Of a stretch of DNA of 64,000 bases, positions 1-8,049 are shown one piece after another. The notes beneath the pieces are model-generated. The model was not told the DNA's origin and made no database searches. It saw only the letters and a program-made list of their open reading frames with translations. The translations under genes were made by a program, and so were the position numbers. This DNA comes from Oceanospirillales bacterium (GTDB lineage: Bacteria; Pseudomonadota; Gammaproteobacteria; Pseudomonadales; Balneatricaceae), in NCBI GenBank assembly GCA_018223185.1, contig JAAEYW010000025.1:1-64000 (forward strand), in the 5' to 3' direction. How positions within the stretch are numbered: position 1 is the stretch's first letter; the number at the start of each line of letters is the position of its first letter.

Positions 1-143
1 GGGAAGCTCATTATCTCACAGGAGCTTTATTCGATTAAGTCCGACGGGCTGCTAGGGTCTGTAAAATCGTTCTGCTACTATGCTGTAATAACTCTTGTTT
101 GCCGAGAGACCCGTTTTGCCGATAGATGGTTCAAGGAGAAGTC
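1..143. other. Window start, no gene recognised
   Basis: The first 143 bases lie upstream of the asmA-like gene. I see no recognisable coding remnant, tRNA or strong terminator. An AAGGAG ribosome-binding site at about 132-137 serves the ATG at 144. The promoter is probably here but no convincing -35/-10 pair stands out. Confidence 0.4.
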
Positions 144-2282
144 ATGAAAACGTTTTTAAAGATTTTTGGTGGTCTGGTTGCCCTGCTGCTGATAGTCGTC
201 GTTGCAGGCGGAGTCCTGCTTGGGATGTTCTTTGATCCCAATGAATATAAACCTGAAATCCAAAAACTGGCGCTTGAGCAAGGCGGCGTACAGCTGGAGA
301 TCGATGGCGATCTGGGCTGGTCAGTCTTTCCCTGGCTGGGAATCGAAATCAACCAGATTAAAGTCAGCTACCCCGGCAAGCCTCAGCTGGCAGAGCTGAA
401 TCAGGCTCAGGTATCGGTAGAACTGCCGGCACTGCTGTCCGGCAACGTCAGAATGAGCAGTATTCTGCTGGATGGCCTGACGCTGAATCTTGAAAAGAAC
501 AAAGATGGCAGCACCAACTGGGCTGTATCCGGCGCAGGCCAGCAGGCCTCAGGCACCGCTGAAACCCCTGACACCAATGCGGCAGAAACCGCTGGAGGCG
601 CAGCCATCGCACTGGATATTGAGAGCATCGCGATCACCAACGGTAATATCAGTTACAACGATGCCACCAGCGGTAGTAAAGTGCTGCTGAAGAATTTCAC
701 CATGACTTCCGGCAAAGTCACCACCGGCGCATTTTTCCCTGCAGAGCTGAGTTTTCAGGCTGAGCAGTATCAGGCCGGTCAGCAACAGATGACTATTGAT
801 TCGGCCCTGAAAGCGGAGTTCTTTCTTGACCTGGCCAACCAGCAATACAAAATCAAAGGGCTGGAAAGCACGCTGGGCCTGACCGGCGCGCCATTCAACG
901 GCAAAACCGTCAGCGTGAAGCTGAGCACCGATATTGAAAGTGACCTGAACAAAGAGACAGCCACCCTTAAAGGGATGAGCCTCAGCGCAGCCAATATCAT
1001 CGCCGATGGTGATATCACGGTTACCAGTTTCAGCAAACCAGTCATCAGTGGCAACCTGAAAGTCGCCAGGTTCAGCCTGCAGGAGCTGCTCACAGCACTG
1101 GGACAACCCGCTATCGAAACCACCGATCCCGATGTACTGAAAGCGATCAGCTTCAATGCCGAACTCGGTGGTGCCCCTAATACCCTGGGGCTGAACAAGA
1201 TGAATCTGATGCTGGATGACACCCGCTTCAACGGCAGCTTCGCGATGAACCTGGCAAGCGGTTCAATCGCTTTCAACCTGAAGGGTGATGAACTCAATGC
1301 AGACCGCTACCTGCCGCCGGCAAAAGAGCAGCCAGCACAGGCAGGTTCCGATAGCGCAGCCAAATCCAGCGGTTATTCTAAAGAGCCTGTCGTGCCGGTT
1401 GAATTGCTGAAAGGGCTGGAGATGGATGTTGATCTGGGACTGAAAAAACTGCTTATCAACGGTCTCACCCTGAGTAATCTGGAGCTGGACACCAGCGCCC
1501 ACGGCGGCCTGGTTAATATGAGCAAGATCAACGCGGATATGTACAACGGCACACTACGCAACTCAGTGGTGATCGATGTGCGCAAAACGCCGGTCCGTTT
1601 CCATGTTAAGAAAAACATTAAAGGGATTCAGGTCGGCGACCTGCTGAAAGATATGGCCGATGTTGACCGCCTGACCGGAACCTTCAATACACAGACTGAT
1701 ATGACCGCTCAGGGCGAATCTGTATACGCCATCGTTAACAGCCTCAACGGCAACGCTAATGTCACCATGCCCGATGGCACGGTCAAAGGGATCGATATCG
1801 CACAGACCATCTGTCAGGGCTTCAACAATGTTGCTGCGCTGGGGGTTAATGCCGATCAGGTTGACCGTTCCACACCGTTTGCCGATCTGAGCAGTAACTT
1901 CAAATTCACCAATGGTGTCGTCAGCAATAACGATCTGATTACCAAACTGGATGCAATCACCCTGCGCGGTAAAGGCAATGTCAGCCTGCCCGCACAGAAT
2001 CTGGATTATCGTCTGGGACTGACCATTGAAGAAAACCTGTTCAAGAAGACCTGTGCCGTAAACAACAACCTGGAAGGGGTTGAATGGCCGATTAACTGTA
2101 AAGGCAGTTTCGATACCGAACCGGCTAAACTGTGTCGTCCGGATGCCAGTGTGCTGAAAGAGCTACTGAAACAGAAAGCGAAAAAGCAGCTGGAAAGCAA
2201 ACTGATGGACAAACTCGGTGGCGATGAAGGCAGCAAAACAGAGAACGCCAAGAAGCTTCTCAAAGGGCTGTTCGGTAATTGA
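144..2282 (+). CDS. asmA: AsmA family envelope protein
   Basis: Predicted inner-membrane-anchored AsmA-family protein of 712 residues. AsmA-like proteins are large periplasmic proteins implicated in outer-membrane biogenesis and lipid transport. One transmembrane helix at residues 5-28 is followed by the AsmA N-terminal fold, a small-residue-rich linker near residues 130-155, and an AsmA_2-type C-terminal region containing TICQGF and a pair of cysteines (KKTC, INC) about 18 residues apart. The tail is lysine-rich. The ATG at 144 is preferred over the ATG at 126 because AAGGAG sits 6-12 bases ahead of it and the membrane helix then begins almost at once. The stop overlaps the mutY start region, so the two are probably cotranscribed, as is common in gammaproteobacteria. 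The family call is firm; the substrate is unknown. Confidence 0.88.
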   Translation: MKTFLKIFGGLVALLLIVVVAGGVLLGMFFDPNEYKPEIQKLALEQGGVQLEIDGDLGWSVFPWLGIEINQIKVSYPGKPQLAELNQAQVSVELPALLSGNVRMSSILLDGLTLNLEKNKDGSTNWAVSGAGQQASGTAETPDTNAAETAGGAAIALDIESIAITNGNISYNDATSGSKVLLKNFTMTSGKVTTGAFFPAELSFQAEQYQAGQQQMTIDSALKAEFFLDLANQQYKIKGLESTLGLTGAPFNGKTVSVKLSTDIESDLNKETATLKGMSLSAANIIADGDITVTSFSKPVISGNLKVARFSLQELLTALGQPAIETTDPDVLKAISFNAELGGAPNTLGLNKMNLMLDDTRFNGSFAMNLASGSIAFNLKGDELNADRYLPPAKEQPAQAGSDSAAKSSGYSKEPVVPVELLKGLEMDVDLGLKKLLINGLTLSNLELDTSAHGGLVNMSKINADMYNGTLRNSVVIDVRKTPVRFHVKKNIKGIQVGDLLKDMADVDRLTGTFNTQTDMTAQGESVYAIVNSLNGNANVTMPDGTVKGIDIAQTICQGFNNVAALGVNADQVDRSTPFADLSSNFKFTNGVVSNNDLITKLDAITLRGKGNVSLPAQNLDYRLGLTIEENLFKKTCAVNNNLEGVEWPINCKGSFDTEPAKLCRPDASVLKELLKQKAKKQLESKLMDKLGGDEGSKTENAKKLLKGLFGN

Positions 2283-2287
2283 TAGAG

Positions 2288-3361
2288 ATGACTCCTGAAC
2301 ACTTCGCCAACGCCGTGCTGGCCTGGTTTGACCGGCACGGTCGTCACGACCTGCCCTGGCAGGAACACAAAACCGCCTACTTCACCTGGCTCTCAGAGAT
2401 CATGCTGCAGCAGACCCAGGTCACTACGGTAATCCCCTATTTCGAGCGATTCCGGGAACAGTTTCCCACAGTGGATGATCTGGCTGCCGCCGATCAGGAT
2501 GAAGTCCTGCATCTGTGGACCGGTCTGGGCTACTACGCCCGGGCCCGTAATCTACATAAAACGGCCAGAATCGTCAGCCACGATTTCGGCGGGCAGTTTC
2601 CCGAAACCGTTGAAGCGCTGGAGCAACTACCCGGCATTGGCCGATCCACCGCGGGTGCCATTCTGTCGATCTCCACCGGCAAACGGGCGGCGATACTCGA
2701 TGGCAATGTAAAACGGGTGCTGGCCCGCTTCTACGCCATCGACGGCTGGCCCGGCACCACCGACAATATAAAACAGCTGTGGCGCTTCGCTGAACAGAAC
2801 ACCCCGCATGAACGGTTGGCCGATTACTCCCAGGCGATGATGGACATGGGAGCCACGCTCTGCACCCGCAGCAAACCCGCCTGCCTGCTCTGCCCGTTAC
2901 AATCCGGCTGTCAGGCTCATCAACAGGGCCGCGAAAACCAGTTACCGGAACCCAGACCGAAAAAAGTCATCCCGGTAAAACAGACATTGATGCTAGTGAT
3001 CCGGGATCAGCAGGGACAAATACTGTTGCGCCAGCGTCCGCCAAGCGGGATCTGGGGCGGTCTGTGGAGCCTGCCGGAAACAACAGACCTGCGGGATGCC
3101 GCAGAGGAAACCGGCCTGCCAATCGACCCTGACAGCGCCACAGCGCTGCAACCGCTACGGCACACCTTCAGCCACTTTCATCTGGATATTACTCCGGTAC
3201 AGATCTCCCTGCTGAAAGGGCATCAGGAGAACGAGCAGAGCAAAGACCTTACAAACCGTGTCATGGAACAGCCCGCCACTCTCTGGTATAACTTGCACCA
3301 GCCACAAAAGGTCGGCCTCGCCGCCCCTGTGAAAAAATTACTGGGTAAGCTAAAAAGCTAA
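2288..3361 (+). CDS. mutY: Adenine DNA glycosylase MutY
   Basis: Removes adenine mispaired with 8-oxoguanine or G in base-excision repair. The 357-residue protein has the usual length. From the ATG at 2288 it shows the catalytic Glu37 in [12 protein letters not shown], the helix-hairpin-helix [12 protein letters not shown] near residues 115-126, and the catalytic Asp138 in ILDGNVKRV. The 4Fe-4S ligands Cys192, Cys199, Cys202 and Cys208 have C-X6-C-X2-C-X5-C spacing. The C-terminal third (from about 225) is the NUDIX-like 8-oxoG recognition domain. A TTG at 2279 would overlap the asmA stop, but the ATG gives the family-typical N-terminus ([18 protein letters not shown]). It is followed by yggX, the order seen in many gammaproteobacteria. 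Confidence 0.96.
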   Translation: MTPEHFANAVLAWFDRHGRHDLPWQEHKTAYFTWLSEIMLQQTQVTTVIPYFERFREQFPTVDDLAAADQDEVLHLWTGLGYYARARNLHKTARIVSHDFGGQFPETVEALEQLPGIGRSTAGAILSISTGKRAAILDGNVKRVLARFYAIDGWPGTTDNIKQLWRFAEQNTPHERLADYSQAMMDMGATLCTRSKPACLLCPLQSGCQAHQQGRENQLPEPRPKKVIPVKQTLMLVIRDQQGQILLRQRPPSGIWGGLWSLPETTDLRDAAEETGLPIDPDSATALQPLRHTFSHFHLDITPVQISLLKGHQENEQSKDLTNRVMEQPATLWYNLHQPQKVGLAAPVKKLLGKLKS

Positions 3362-3418
3362 ACCTCTGGTCTGAGCATGAAGCGTTCACAGCAGCCCGGA
3401 ATAACCTTGGAGAATGAG

Positions 3419-3691
3419 ATGACCCGCACCGTAATGTGCCGTAAATACAAAGAGGAACTCGAAGGTCTGGACAAGCCCCCGTATCCGGGCGCCAAAGGCC
3501 AGGAGATCTTCAATACCATTTCGAAAAAAGCCTGGACCGAGTGGACCAACCACCAGACCATGATCATCAACGAAAAACACCTGAGCATGATGGACCCGTC
3601 TACCCGCGAATTTCTGCAGCAAGAGATGCAAAAGTTCATGGATGGCGAAGACTACGAGAAAGCCGAAGGTTACGTACCGCCGTCAAAGTAA
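3419..3691 (+). CDS. yggX: Fe(2+)-trafficking / oxidative damage protection protein YggX
   Basis: Small (90-residue) cytosolic protein of the YggX family, which protects labile Fe-S clusters from oxidative damage and is proposed to traffic ferrous iron. It starts [18 protein letters not shown] and carries the conserved Cys7 and the [12 protein letters not shown] signature, so the family call is firm. The ATG at 3419 is chosen over the upstream ATG at 3377 because it gives the family N-terminus and has TTGGAGAA a few bases upstream. It lies 57 bases after mutY on the same strand. The mutY-yggX pairing is conserved and fits a shared role in oxidative stress, since MutY itself carries an Fe-S cluster. 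Confidence 0.95.
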   Translation: MTRTVMCRKYKEELEGLDKPPYPGAKGQEIFNTISKKAWTEWTNHQTMIINEKHLSMMDPSTREFLQQEMQKFMDGEDYEKAEGYVPPSK

Positions 3692-3704
3692 GCGGTTTTA
3701 GCTT

Positions 3705-3791
3705 GTGGGAGCGGCGTTGGCATGCCCTCCGGGTACCCCGCCGCGATACGGCAACAGATCATAATCATCGCCGCGAGGGCGCGCCTCCCAC
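3705..3791. repeat. Imperfect palindromic REP-like element
   Basis: Seven-base arms GTGGGAG (3705-3711) and CTCCCAC (3785-3791) bracket a GC-rich interior with shorter inverted matches (GCGAT and ATCGC). The layout resembles intergenic REP-type repeats of pseudomonads and relatives. It sits just after the yggX stop, where it could protect mRNA ends. Only one copy is seen in this window, so repetitive status is inferred. Confidence 0.45.
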
Positions 3792-3862
3792 TCTCTCAGC
3801 AGCTGATTTACTGCGCCAAAGTGATCATCTGCTAAGAATATCAAAAAAACTGTAAAGGTTTA

Positions 3863-3891
3863 TTGACAGCGAGGCCTGAAATCAGTTTAAT
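3863..3891 (+). promoter_or_regulatory. Sigma-70 promoter of tRNA-Phe
   Basis: A perfect TTGACA -35 (3863-3868) is followed after exactly 17 bases by TTTAAT (3886-3891), a 5/6 match to the -10. A GC-rich stretch typical of stringently controlled stable-RNA promoters follows, and the tRNA begins 15 bases after the -10. Confidence 0.8.
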
Positions 3892-3906
3892 ACGCACCTC
3901 CTGTTT

Positions 3907-3982
3907 GCCCGGATAGCTCAGTCGGTAGAGCAGAGGATTGAAAATCCTCGTGTCGGTGGTTCGATTCCGCCTCCGGGCACCA
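3907..3982 (+). tRNA. tRNA-Phe (GAA)
   Basis: The 76-base sequence folds as a cloverleaf. The acceptor stem GCCCGGA pairs with TCCGGGC and the CCA end is encoded. The D-loop contains AGCTCAGTCGGTAGAGC, the anticodon loop reads TTGAAAA with anticodon GAA (phenylalanine), and the T arm contains GGTTCGATTCC. It has its own promoter and a terminator straight after. The DNA downstream is AT-rich and accessory, consistent with tRNA 3' ends serving as integration sites, although no duplicated tRNA end was found. Confidence 0.97.
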
Positions 3983-3996
3983 CTCAGGACCGAATC

Positions 3997-4023
3997 AGCC
4001 TCACTTTGTAGTGGGGCTTTTTT
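3997..4023 (+). terminator. Rho-independent terminator of tRNA-Phe
   Basis: AGCCTCAC (3997-4004) pairs with GTGGGGCT (4011-4018), including one G-T pair, around a six-base loop. A run of six T follows (4018-4023). Confidence 0.85.
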
Positions 4024-4121
4024 GTGTCTGAAAGTCCGCAGGGCGGAACACGAACCGGGTTCGATTACTCGTCGCTACGCTCCTCCCCCTTCGGGCCATC
4101 GCCGAAGAGCAGCGATGTTGT

Positions 4122-4138
4122 AATGGCCTTCGGCCATT
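4122..4138. repeat. Perfect short hairpin in intergenic DNA
   Basis: AATGGCC, loop TTC, GGCCATT. It lies between the tRNA terminator and the 3' end of the minus-strand orphan gene and lacks a T tract. It may act as a weak mRNA-end structure; no other function is visible. Confidence 0.4.
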
Positions 4139-4171
4139 GCTCCGCCTCTTTTAATTTTACTCTGACTCCAT

Positions 4172-4957
4172 TTATTCGCGTACTAAAGGGATAACAGCAG
4201 CCATGGCTATTATGACTGTAGCTATTTTCATAATGTTTGCAGTCCTATTAGCATCCGCATGGCGACTCATCTCTTTTTGGTACTCATCCAGCACCTTTAA
4301 ACCTCTAGGCAATAGCCTTGCATAATATGCAATGTAGTAATCGGCATCTAAGGCAATTAACTTTTCTTCCAATAACCCATCTATAACCAGTCTGAGCCTG
4401 GCTCTCAAACGGTCTGAGATAAATGATGGTTTAATACCTGGACCATACAAGGTGAGTAACAATAGCTCCGTACTAGTTTGAGACTTGCCGTTTCTACTGT
4501 TTTGCTCAAGGATGCTCAGTATTGAATAGCGATCTGAAATAAAATTGATACGCTTCATCTTATGAACGAGATAAAACCATTTTAAATAGTGAAATCCCAA
4601 AAAAGAAGAAAACGCTTTTCTTTTAAAACTTACTGTTTCGAAGTTCAATATACGATAATGATGAATCACGCGAACTCTATCCCACGCTACATTATTCAAC
4701 TTGATAGCGCACTTAACTACTGGCCTATGAACGTCTTGAACTTCAGCTAAAAAACGAACCTCTCCTTGTGCATACAGGTAGACTTCATCAACCTCATATA
4801 TTTGCAATGAGTAGTTATCATCTAGAAACAGTAAGACCTGATATTGATCAATCTGACCGTTAGCTTCAGCTTTCCTTGAGTAAGTGTTTGACGTAAAAGG
4901 TTTTAATAAGAAATCTTTTAACCGCTTTTGATAGAAGTATTTAAACAATCTTGTCAT
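4172..4957 (-). CDS. Orphan protein of unknown function, AT-rich
   Basis: A 261-residue protein that I do not recognise. It is rich in aromatic and basic residues (many Y, F, K, R) and its codons are clearly more AT-rich than those of the flanking housekeeping genes. Residues about 140-225 (from ISDRYSILSILEQ to LPRGLKVLDEYQKE) have the helix-helix-wing look of a winged-helix domain. The C-terminus holds one hydrophobic helix (IMKIATVIIAMAAVIPLV) near residues 240-257, suggesting a tail-anchored membrane protein. There is no partner gene on the same strand. Its position just past tRNA-Phe and its base composition suggest horizontal acquisition. It has intact termini and no internal stops, so it is probably a real gene. 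Confidence 0.6.
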   Translation of the reverse strand: MTRLFKYFYQKRLKDFLLKPFTSNTYSRKAEANGQIDQYQVLLFLDDNYSLQIYEVDEVYLYAQGEVRFLAEVQDVHRPVVKCAIKLNNVAWDRVRVIHHYRILNFETVSFKRKAFSSFLGFHYLKWFYLVHKMKRINFISDRYSILSILEQNSRNGKSQTSTELLLLTLYGPGIKPSFISDRLRARLRLVIDGLLEEKLIALDADYYIAYYARLLPRGLKVLDEYQKEMSRHADANRTANIMKIATVIIAMAAVIPLVRE

Positions 4958-5084
4958 CCCTTACCATCAGCCTAGCATAAAGCTCAGCTGTGTTAGAACC
5001 GCGTTAGAAACAACATAACAACTATTTACGCCCCATCATAGCCATTAGCACCTGCAATCCGTTACAGCGCCTTTCAGGCGTTCG

Positions 5085-5345
5085 TTAACTGGGCGCAAAA
5101 AACGCTTCCAGAATATCAATGACCTCTTGCCCATCCTCATCGCTTAACCCCAGGGATTCCCGAACTTCGATATTGCAATCATTATCGCCAAATTGATGGG
5201 TGACGTCGTAGGCTTCTGTTCCCGGGCCAGTGCTGACACCCGCTTCTGTGGCTGACCAGAACGGAAATACTGTATCGCGCAGGTGAAGTGTCTCGCCGTG
5301 CAGGATGCGATCAACCGCCCCCCCCTTTTTCGGCCATAGCTTTAT
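5085..5345 (-). pseudogene. 3' remnant of an unidentified gene, 5' end replaced by repeat
   Basis: An open frame of about 80 codons ends at 5085 with a plausible C-terminus (ESLGLSDEDGQEVIDILEAF near the end). Its upstream part runs straight into the CACAGAG repeat element and through a C8 homopolymer at about 5317-5324. The apparent N-terminus (MPLCLCASVVK) is just translated repeat, so the original start is lost. The surviving tail is loosely reminiscent of C-terminal segments of di-haem cytochromes, but I cannot assign a family. Non-functional remnant is the likeliest reading. Confidence 0.4.
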
Positions 5346-5432
5346 CTCTGTGCCCTCGGTGTTCTCTGTGGTGAATATTCGAAGACGTTTCACCACAGAG
5401 GCACAGAGGCACAGAGGCACAGAGGCACAGAG
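5345..5432. repeat. CACAGAG-type palindromic repeat with 4 tandem octamers
   Basis: CTCTGTGGTGAA (5364-5375) is the perfect inverted complement of TTCACCACAGAG (5389-5400), with a 13-base loop. The right arm continues as four perfect tandem copies of GCACAGAG (5401-5432). The left arm carries matching degenerate units (CTCTGTGCCCTCGGTGTTCTCTGTGG). Elements of this kind recur in many unrelated bacterial genomes and generate spurious proteins reading HRGHRE or LCLCASV in different frames. Confidence 0.85.
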
Positions 5433-5496
5433 AACAACAAGGAGGAGTTATCAGCACGTCACCAGAATTTATTCTGTGTGCCGAGGCTATTCTCAT

Positions 5497-6327
5497 CTAA
5501 GCACGATAAAACTCCGGAAAGATTGCATTATCTGCCGGATGGCTGCCAGGACTGACGCGCACCTCCTGCGGGTTTACGCTGGGGTCGGTGCCGGGCCTTG
5601 GGTCCCAGATGGCATCGTCGCCCAGCCAGCGGGTTGAGAATGCCATACGATCCTGAGTGGTTGATTGATTGCCGGGCGAGCCGTGTAGCGTCCAGGCGGA
5701 GAATAGCAGGGCGTCACCCGGCTGCAGGTCGAATCCGATAATGTCGAAGTTTTCCCGTCCGTCTTCTATATCGGGACAGGGGATACCTTCGCCGGTGCCG
5801 GTCCAGCTATTGGCTTTTTCGCCTGAGGCCCCAAAGGCTTCGGGCAGGTAAAAAACATCATCACGGTGGGAACCTCTGACAAACTCTAAACCACTGCCAG
5901 CAACCGTGACCGGCGTCAGGGCCAGCCAGATCGAAGCGATCTGTTTACCTCTGAAGGGCCAGTAGGGTACATCCTGGTGCCAGGGTGTCGGGGTGGTGGT
6001 TTCTGCTTTTTTGATCAGCAGATGGTCAAAATAAAAACGGGCGGTCTGACTCTGCATCGCCTGGGCCGCGAGGCGGGCGCAGCCAGAGTCTTTGGCATAC
6101 TTGTAAACCAGATCGTTGGAACGCCACAGATAGCGGTCAGTGAACATACGCCCCTTCTGCGCCCCGGGGTTAGCGTCATTACACAGTTTGCCGGGGTTAT
6201 CCAGCTGATACCGGCCAAACGCACTCAGTTTTTCTATCCACTCAGGGTCAATTGCATTTCGTACACAGACGACACCGTCCTGCTGATACTGTTGAATCTC
6301 AACCTCAGTCAGATTTCGTTGAGTCAT
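5497..6327 (-). CDS. Phytanoyl-CoA dioxygenase (PhyH) family protein
   Basis: Predicted Fe(II)/2-oxoglutarate-dependent oxygenase of the PhyH family, 276 residues. The iron-binding facial triad is visible: His117 and Asp119 in WHQDVPYWPF, and the distal His215 in WTLHGSPGN. The family signature SGLEFVRGSHR is at residues 145-155. Members hydroxylate small molecules (phytanoyl-CoA, ectoine, halogenated intermediates, phosphonates); the substrate here is unknown. AAGGAGA six bases before the ATG supports the start. It is transcribed divergently from the LysR gene at 6411, its probable regulator. Broken relatives of its 3' part occur at 7738-7858 and 17394-17450, so the window once held at least one more copy. 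Confidence 0.88.
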   Translation of the reverse strand: MTQRNLTEVEIQQYQQDGVVCVRNAIDPEWIEKLSAFGRYQLDNPGKLCNDANPGAQKGRMFTDRYLWRSNDLVYKYAKDSGCARLAAQAMQSQTARFYFDHLLIKKAETTTPTPWHQDVPYWPFRGKQIASIWLALTPVTVAGSGLEFVRGSHRDDVFYLPEAFGASGEKANSWTGTGEGIPCPDIEDGRENFDIIGFDLQPGDALLFSAWTLHGSPGNQSTTQDRMAFSTRWLGDDAIWDPRPGTDPSVNPQEVRVSPGSHPADNAIFPEFYRA

Positions 6328-6378
6328 GTGGATCTCCTTTTATAGTTATTGTTGACCCGACTATAGCGCCATGGATAG

Positions 6379-6395
6379 TATTGATTAAGTCAATA
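6379..6395. promoter_or_regulatory. Probable LysR operator between PhyH gene and its regulator
   Basis: TATTGA and TCAATA form a perfect 6-bp inverted repeat with a 5-base spacer, lying 15 bases before the LysR start and about 50 bases before the PhyH start. It fits the T-N11-A palindrome expected for LysR proteins. It would control both divergent genes; this is inferred from position and symmetry only. Confidence 0.5.
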
Positions 6396-6410
6396 ATTTA
6401 GATATGTATT

Positions 6411-7337
6411 ATGGAAAATTTTGATTACAGCGCGCTGAGCTTCAAAAGCCTCAAAACCCTGAAGCTGATCTATGAACTGGGCTCCCTGACCGCGGCAGCG
6501 ATTGAGCTGAGACAGAATCAGCCAACCGTGAGCTATACGCTGGATCAGATGCGTGAAGCACTGCACGACCCTCTGTTTGTGCGCTCGGGCCGGGGGGTGG
6601 CGCCTACCAGCCGCTGTCACCAGATCATGCCGCAGGTTGAAAGTCTGCTCCGGGGAATGTCTGAACTACTTCAGCCAGAGGATTTTGAACCTGCCAATGC
6701 AGCGTTAGATGTGACCCTCTCCTGCAACCAGTATGAACTGCAGGTGATCGTGCCGCACCTGGTGCACAGATTGAGTCGGTTGGCGCCCAATATCCGGATG
6801 ACCTTTATCCAGTCGAATCTCAGCGGTCATCAACAACTGCAGCGGGGTCAGTGTGACCTGTTACTTTCGCCCGTGGTACATGATTACGAAGCGCTCTATC
6901 AGCGTGTACTGTTTGAGGATCGTTATGTGTGTCTGATGGCCGCCGAACATCCGTTAGCCAGAAAGCAGATCGGGCGTGAAGACTATATACAGGCCAGGCA
7001 TCTGGAGATCTATTATGAAGGGGGATGGAAGCCTCTCTATCTGAGCACCCCAGAGCTTCAGGGCGTAAATCTGAATGTCGGACTTCGTCTGCCAGGTGTA
7101 ACCGGTTTTATCCCGACAATCGCCAGTACCGATCTGATTATGACACTGCCTGAACGTCTGGCACGACTGATTGGCGGGCCGATGCTGATCAAAGACCCGC
7201 CCTTTATCAGTCGCTTTCAACTGTGTCTCTACTGGAACAAGATGACCCATCACTCGAAGGCTCATCAATGGTTACGTGAGCAGATAATCGAGACCTGTAA
7301 CGGCCTGAATAGCGCAGAACAGACAGACTTCGGTTAA
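6411..7337 (+). CDS. LysR family transcriptional regulator
   Basis: A 308-residue LysR-type regulator. An N-terminal winged helix-turn-helix at about residues 12-65 (LKTLKLIYELGSLTAAAIEL, then QPTVSYTLDQM) is followed by a periplasmic-binding-protein-like effector domain from about residue 95. The N-terminal extension and spacing resemble the NodD/LinR-like subgroup. It is divergent from the PhyH oxygenase gene with an 83-base shared promoter region holding a palindromic site, so it most likely controls that gene. The inducer cannot be predicted. The ATG at 6411 has no strong ribosome-binding site, but the frame and the family N-terminus support it. Confidence 0.9.
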   Translation: MENFDYSALSFKSLKTLKLIYELGSLTAAAIELRQNQPTVSYTLDQMREALHDPLFVRSGRGVAPTSRCHQIMPQVESLLRGMSELLQPEDFEPANAALDVTLSCNQYELQVIVPHLVHRLSRLAPNIRMTFIQSNLSGHQQLQRGQCDLLLSPVVHDYEALYQRVLFEDRYVCLMAAEHPLARKQIGREDYIQARHLEIYYEGGWKPLYLSTPELQGVNLNVGLRLPGVTGFIPTIASTDLIMTLPERLARLIGGPMLIKDPPFISRFQLCLYWNKMTHHSKAHQWLREQIIETCNGLNSAEQTDFG

Positions 7338-7382
7338 GGGATCAAAGCGCTTATCCTCACGACTGATGGAGGCCGTCAAAAA

Positions 7383-7601
7383 TCAGTCTGAGCCGCAGCA
7401 CTGACCGTCTTTCTGAATGGGTGGGCAGGGGACTGTGCCAAAGGAACAGAAGACGCAGCAATCACCGGCTTTTGGTTTTAACAACTCATGGCAGGCTTCG
7501 CACTCATAGAAATACTGGCACGCATCGCCGGGCATCGTCTCGGTTTTTTCATGACCACATATGGGACAGGTAATTCTGGACTGCAGAATAATTTCAGCCA
7601 T
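7383..7601 (-). CDS. GDCCxxC-motif small zinc-ribbon-like protein
   Basis: A 72-residue cytosolic protein of the GDCCVxC family, known in databases as a (seleno)protein family because some members carry selenocysteine. Visible motifs are CPICGH at residues 12-17, CEACH further on, then GDCCVFCSFGTVPCPPIQ and a terminal CC. All positions are cysteine here; no in-frame TGA is present. The cysteine pairs suggest metal binding, and the function is not established. The ATG at 7601 is preferred to the GTG at 7607 because AGGAGG lies just ahead with six-base spacing and would overlap the GTG. It is a single gene pointing toward the LysR gene. Confidence 0.75.
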   Translation of the reverse strand: MAEIILQSRITCPICGHEKTETMPGDACQYFYECEACHELLKPKAGDCCVFCSFGTVPCPPIQKDGQCCGSD

Positions 7602-7737
7602 ATTCACCTCCTGGAGGCTTATGAGATATAACTGTTATCCTATATCACATACAGTCAGGAGGGGAATAAATCACCAGCCTTCAGGTAAAAAGGGACAGAT
7701 TTATTTTAGTCATGCCCGATGAGTCCAAACCGCGGAG
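7602..7737. other. Intergenic with short RAYT/REP-like motif
   Basis: Upstream region of the GDCCxxC gene, followed by AAAAAGGGACAGATTTATTTT (7687-7707). That string resembles motifs found beside REP-associated transposases in many genomes. No transposase is present, so it is at most a relic. Nothing else is recognisable before the dioxygenase fragment. Confidence 0.3.
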
Positions 7738-7858
7738 GTCAGTGTCTGGTCTGGGGTTCCAGATGGCATCGTTGCCTAATCAGCAGTTGAGAACGCCAGA
7801 CGGCCCTGAGTGGTTGCCGGGCACCCATACAGCGTTCCACGCTCAAAAGAACAGGGCT
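7738..7858 (-). pseudogene. Internal fragment of a PhyH-family dioxygenase paralogue
   Basis: Compared by eye, the + strand here aligns with 5584-5714 inside the intact dioxygenase gene, sharing CAGATGGCATCG, GTTGAGAA, CCTGAGTGG and TTGCCGGGC. Read on the minus strand it encodes AFSTA, then after a frame disruption LGNDAIWNPRPDTD, against LGDDAIWDPRPGTD in the intact protein. It also lacks an 8-base TTGATTGA segment. There is no start, the frame is broken and the 3' end is missing. It is a decayed second copy, not a gene. Confidence 0.75.
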
Positions 7859-8049
7859 GGTTGGTTCTGATAAAGTCTCACCCCCTCGAAGAAAAGCTCT
7901 ATGTCTCCTGTAATACCACAGTTTTCTTCACAAGTTCCCACTACGAGTACTCAAGTAGTGCTCCCCTCTGGATAAAGCGGGTAGACTCTTCCTTATTTGC
8001 GACAATTATCCAAACCCAAATCCAGCGTTGTAAACCACAGGAATCAGGA

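Noticed and set aside
126-143. Upstream ATG of the asmA-like gene
   Set aside because: It would put six extra residues before the membrane helix and place the AAGGAG ribosome-binding site inside the gene.
4050-4066. GGTTCGATT repeated after tRNA-Phe as a possible attachment-site duplicate
   Set aside because: Only nine bases match the tRNA T arm and the match does not extend to the 3' end or CCA. Too short to support an att site.
4990-5095. Possible integron attC site (GTTAGAAC, GTTAACG and inner inverted bits)
   Set aside because: The outer core sites do not match GTTRRRY and RYYYAAC in paired positions, and there is no integrase gene.
5401-5432. Tandem octamers as a possible CRISPR-like array
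   Set aside because: Units are 8 bases with no spacers, and no cas genes are near. They belong to the palindromic CACAGAG element.
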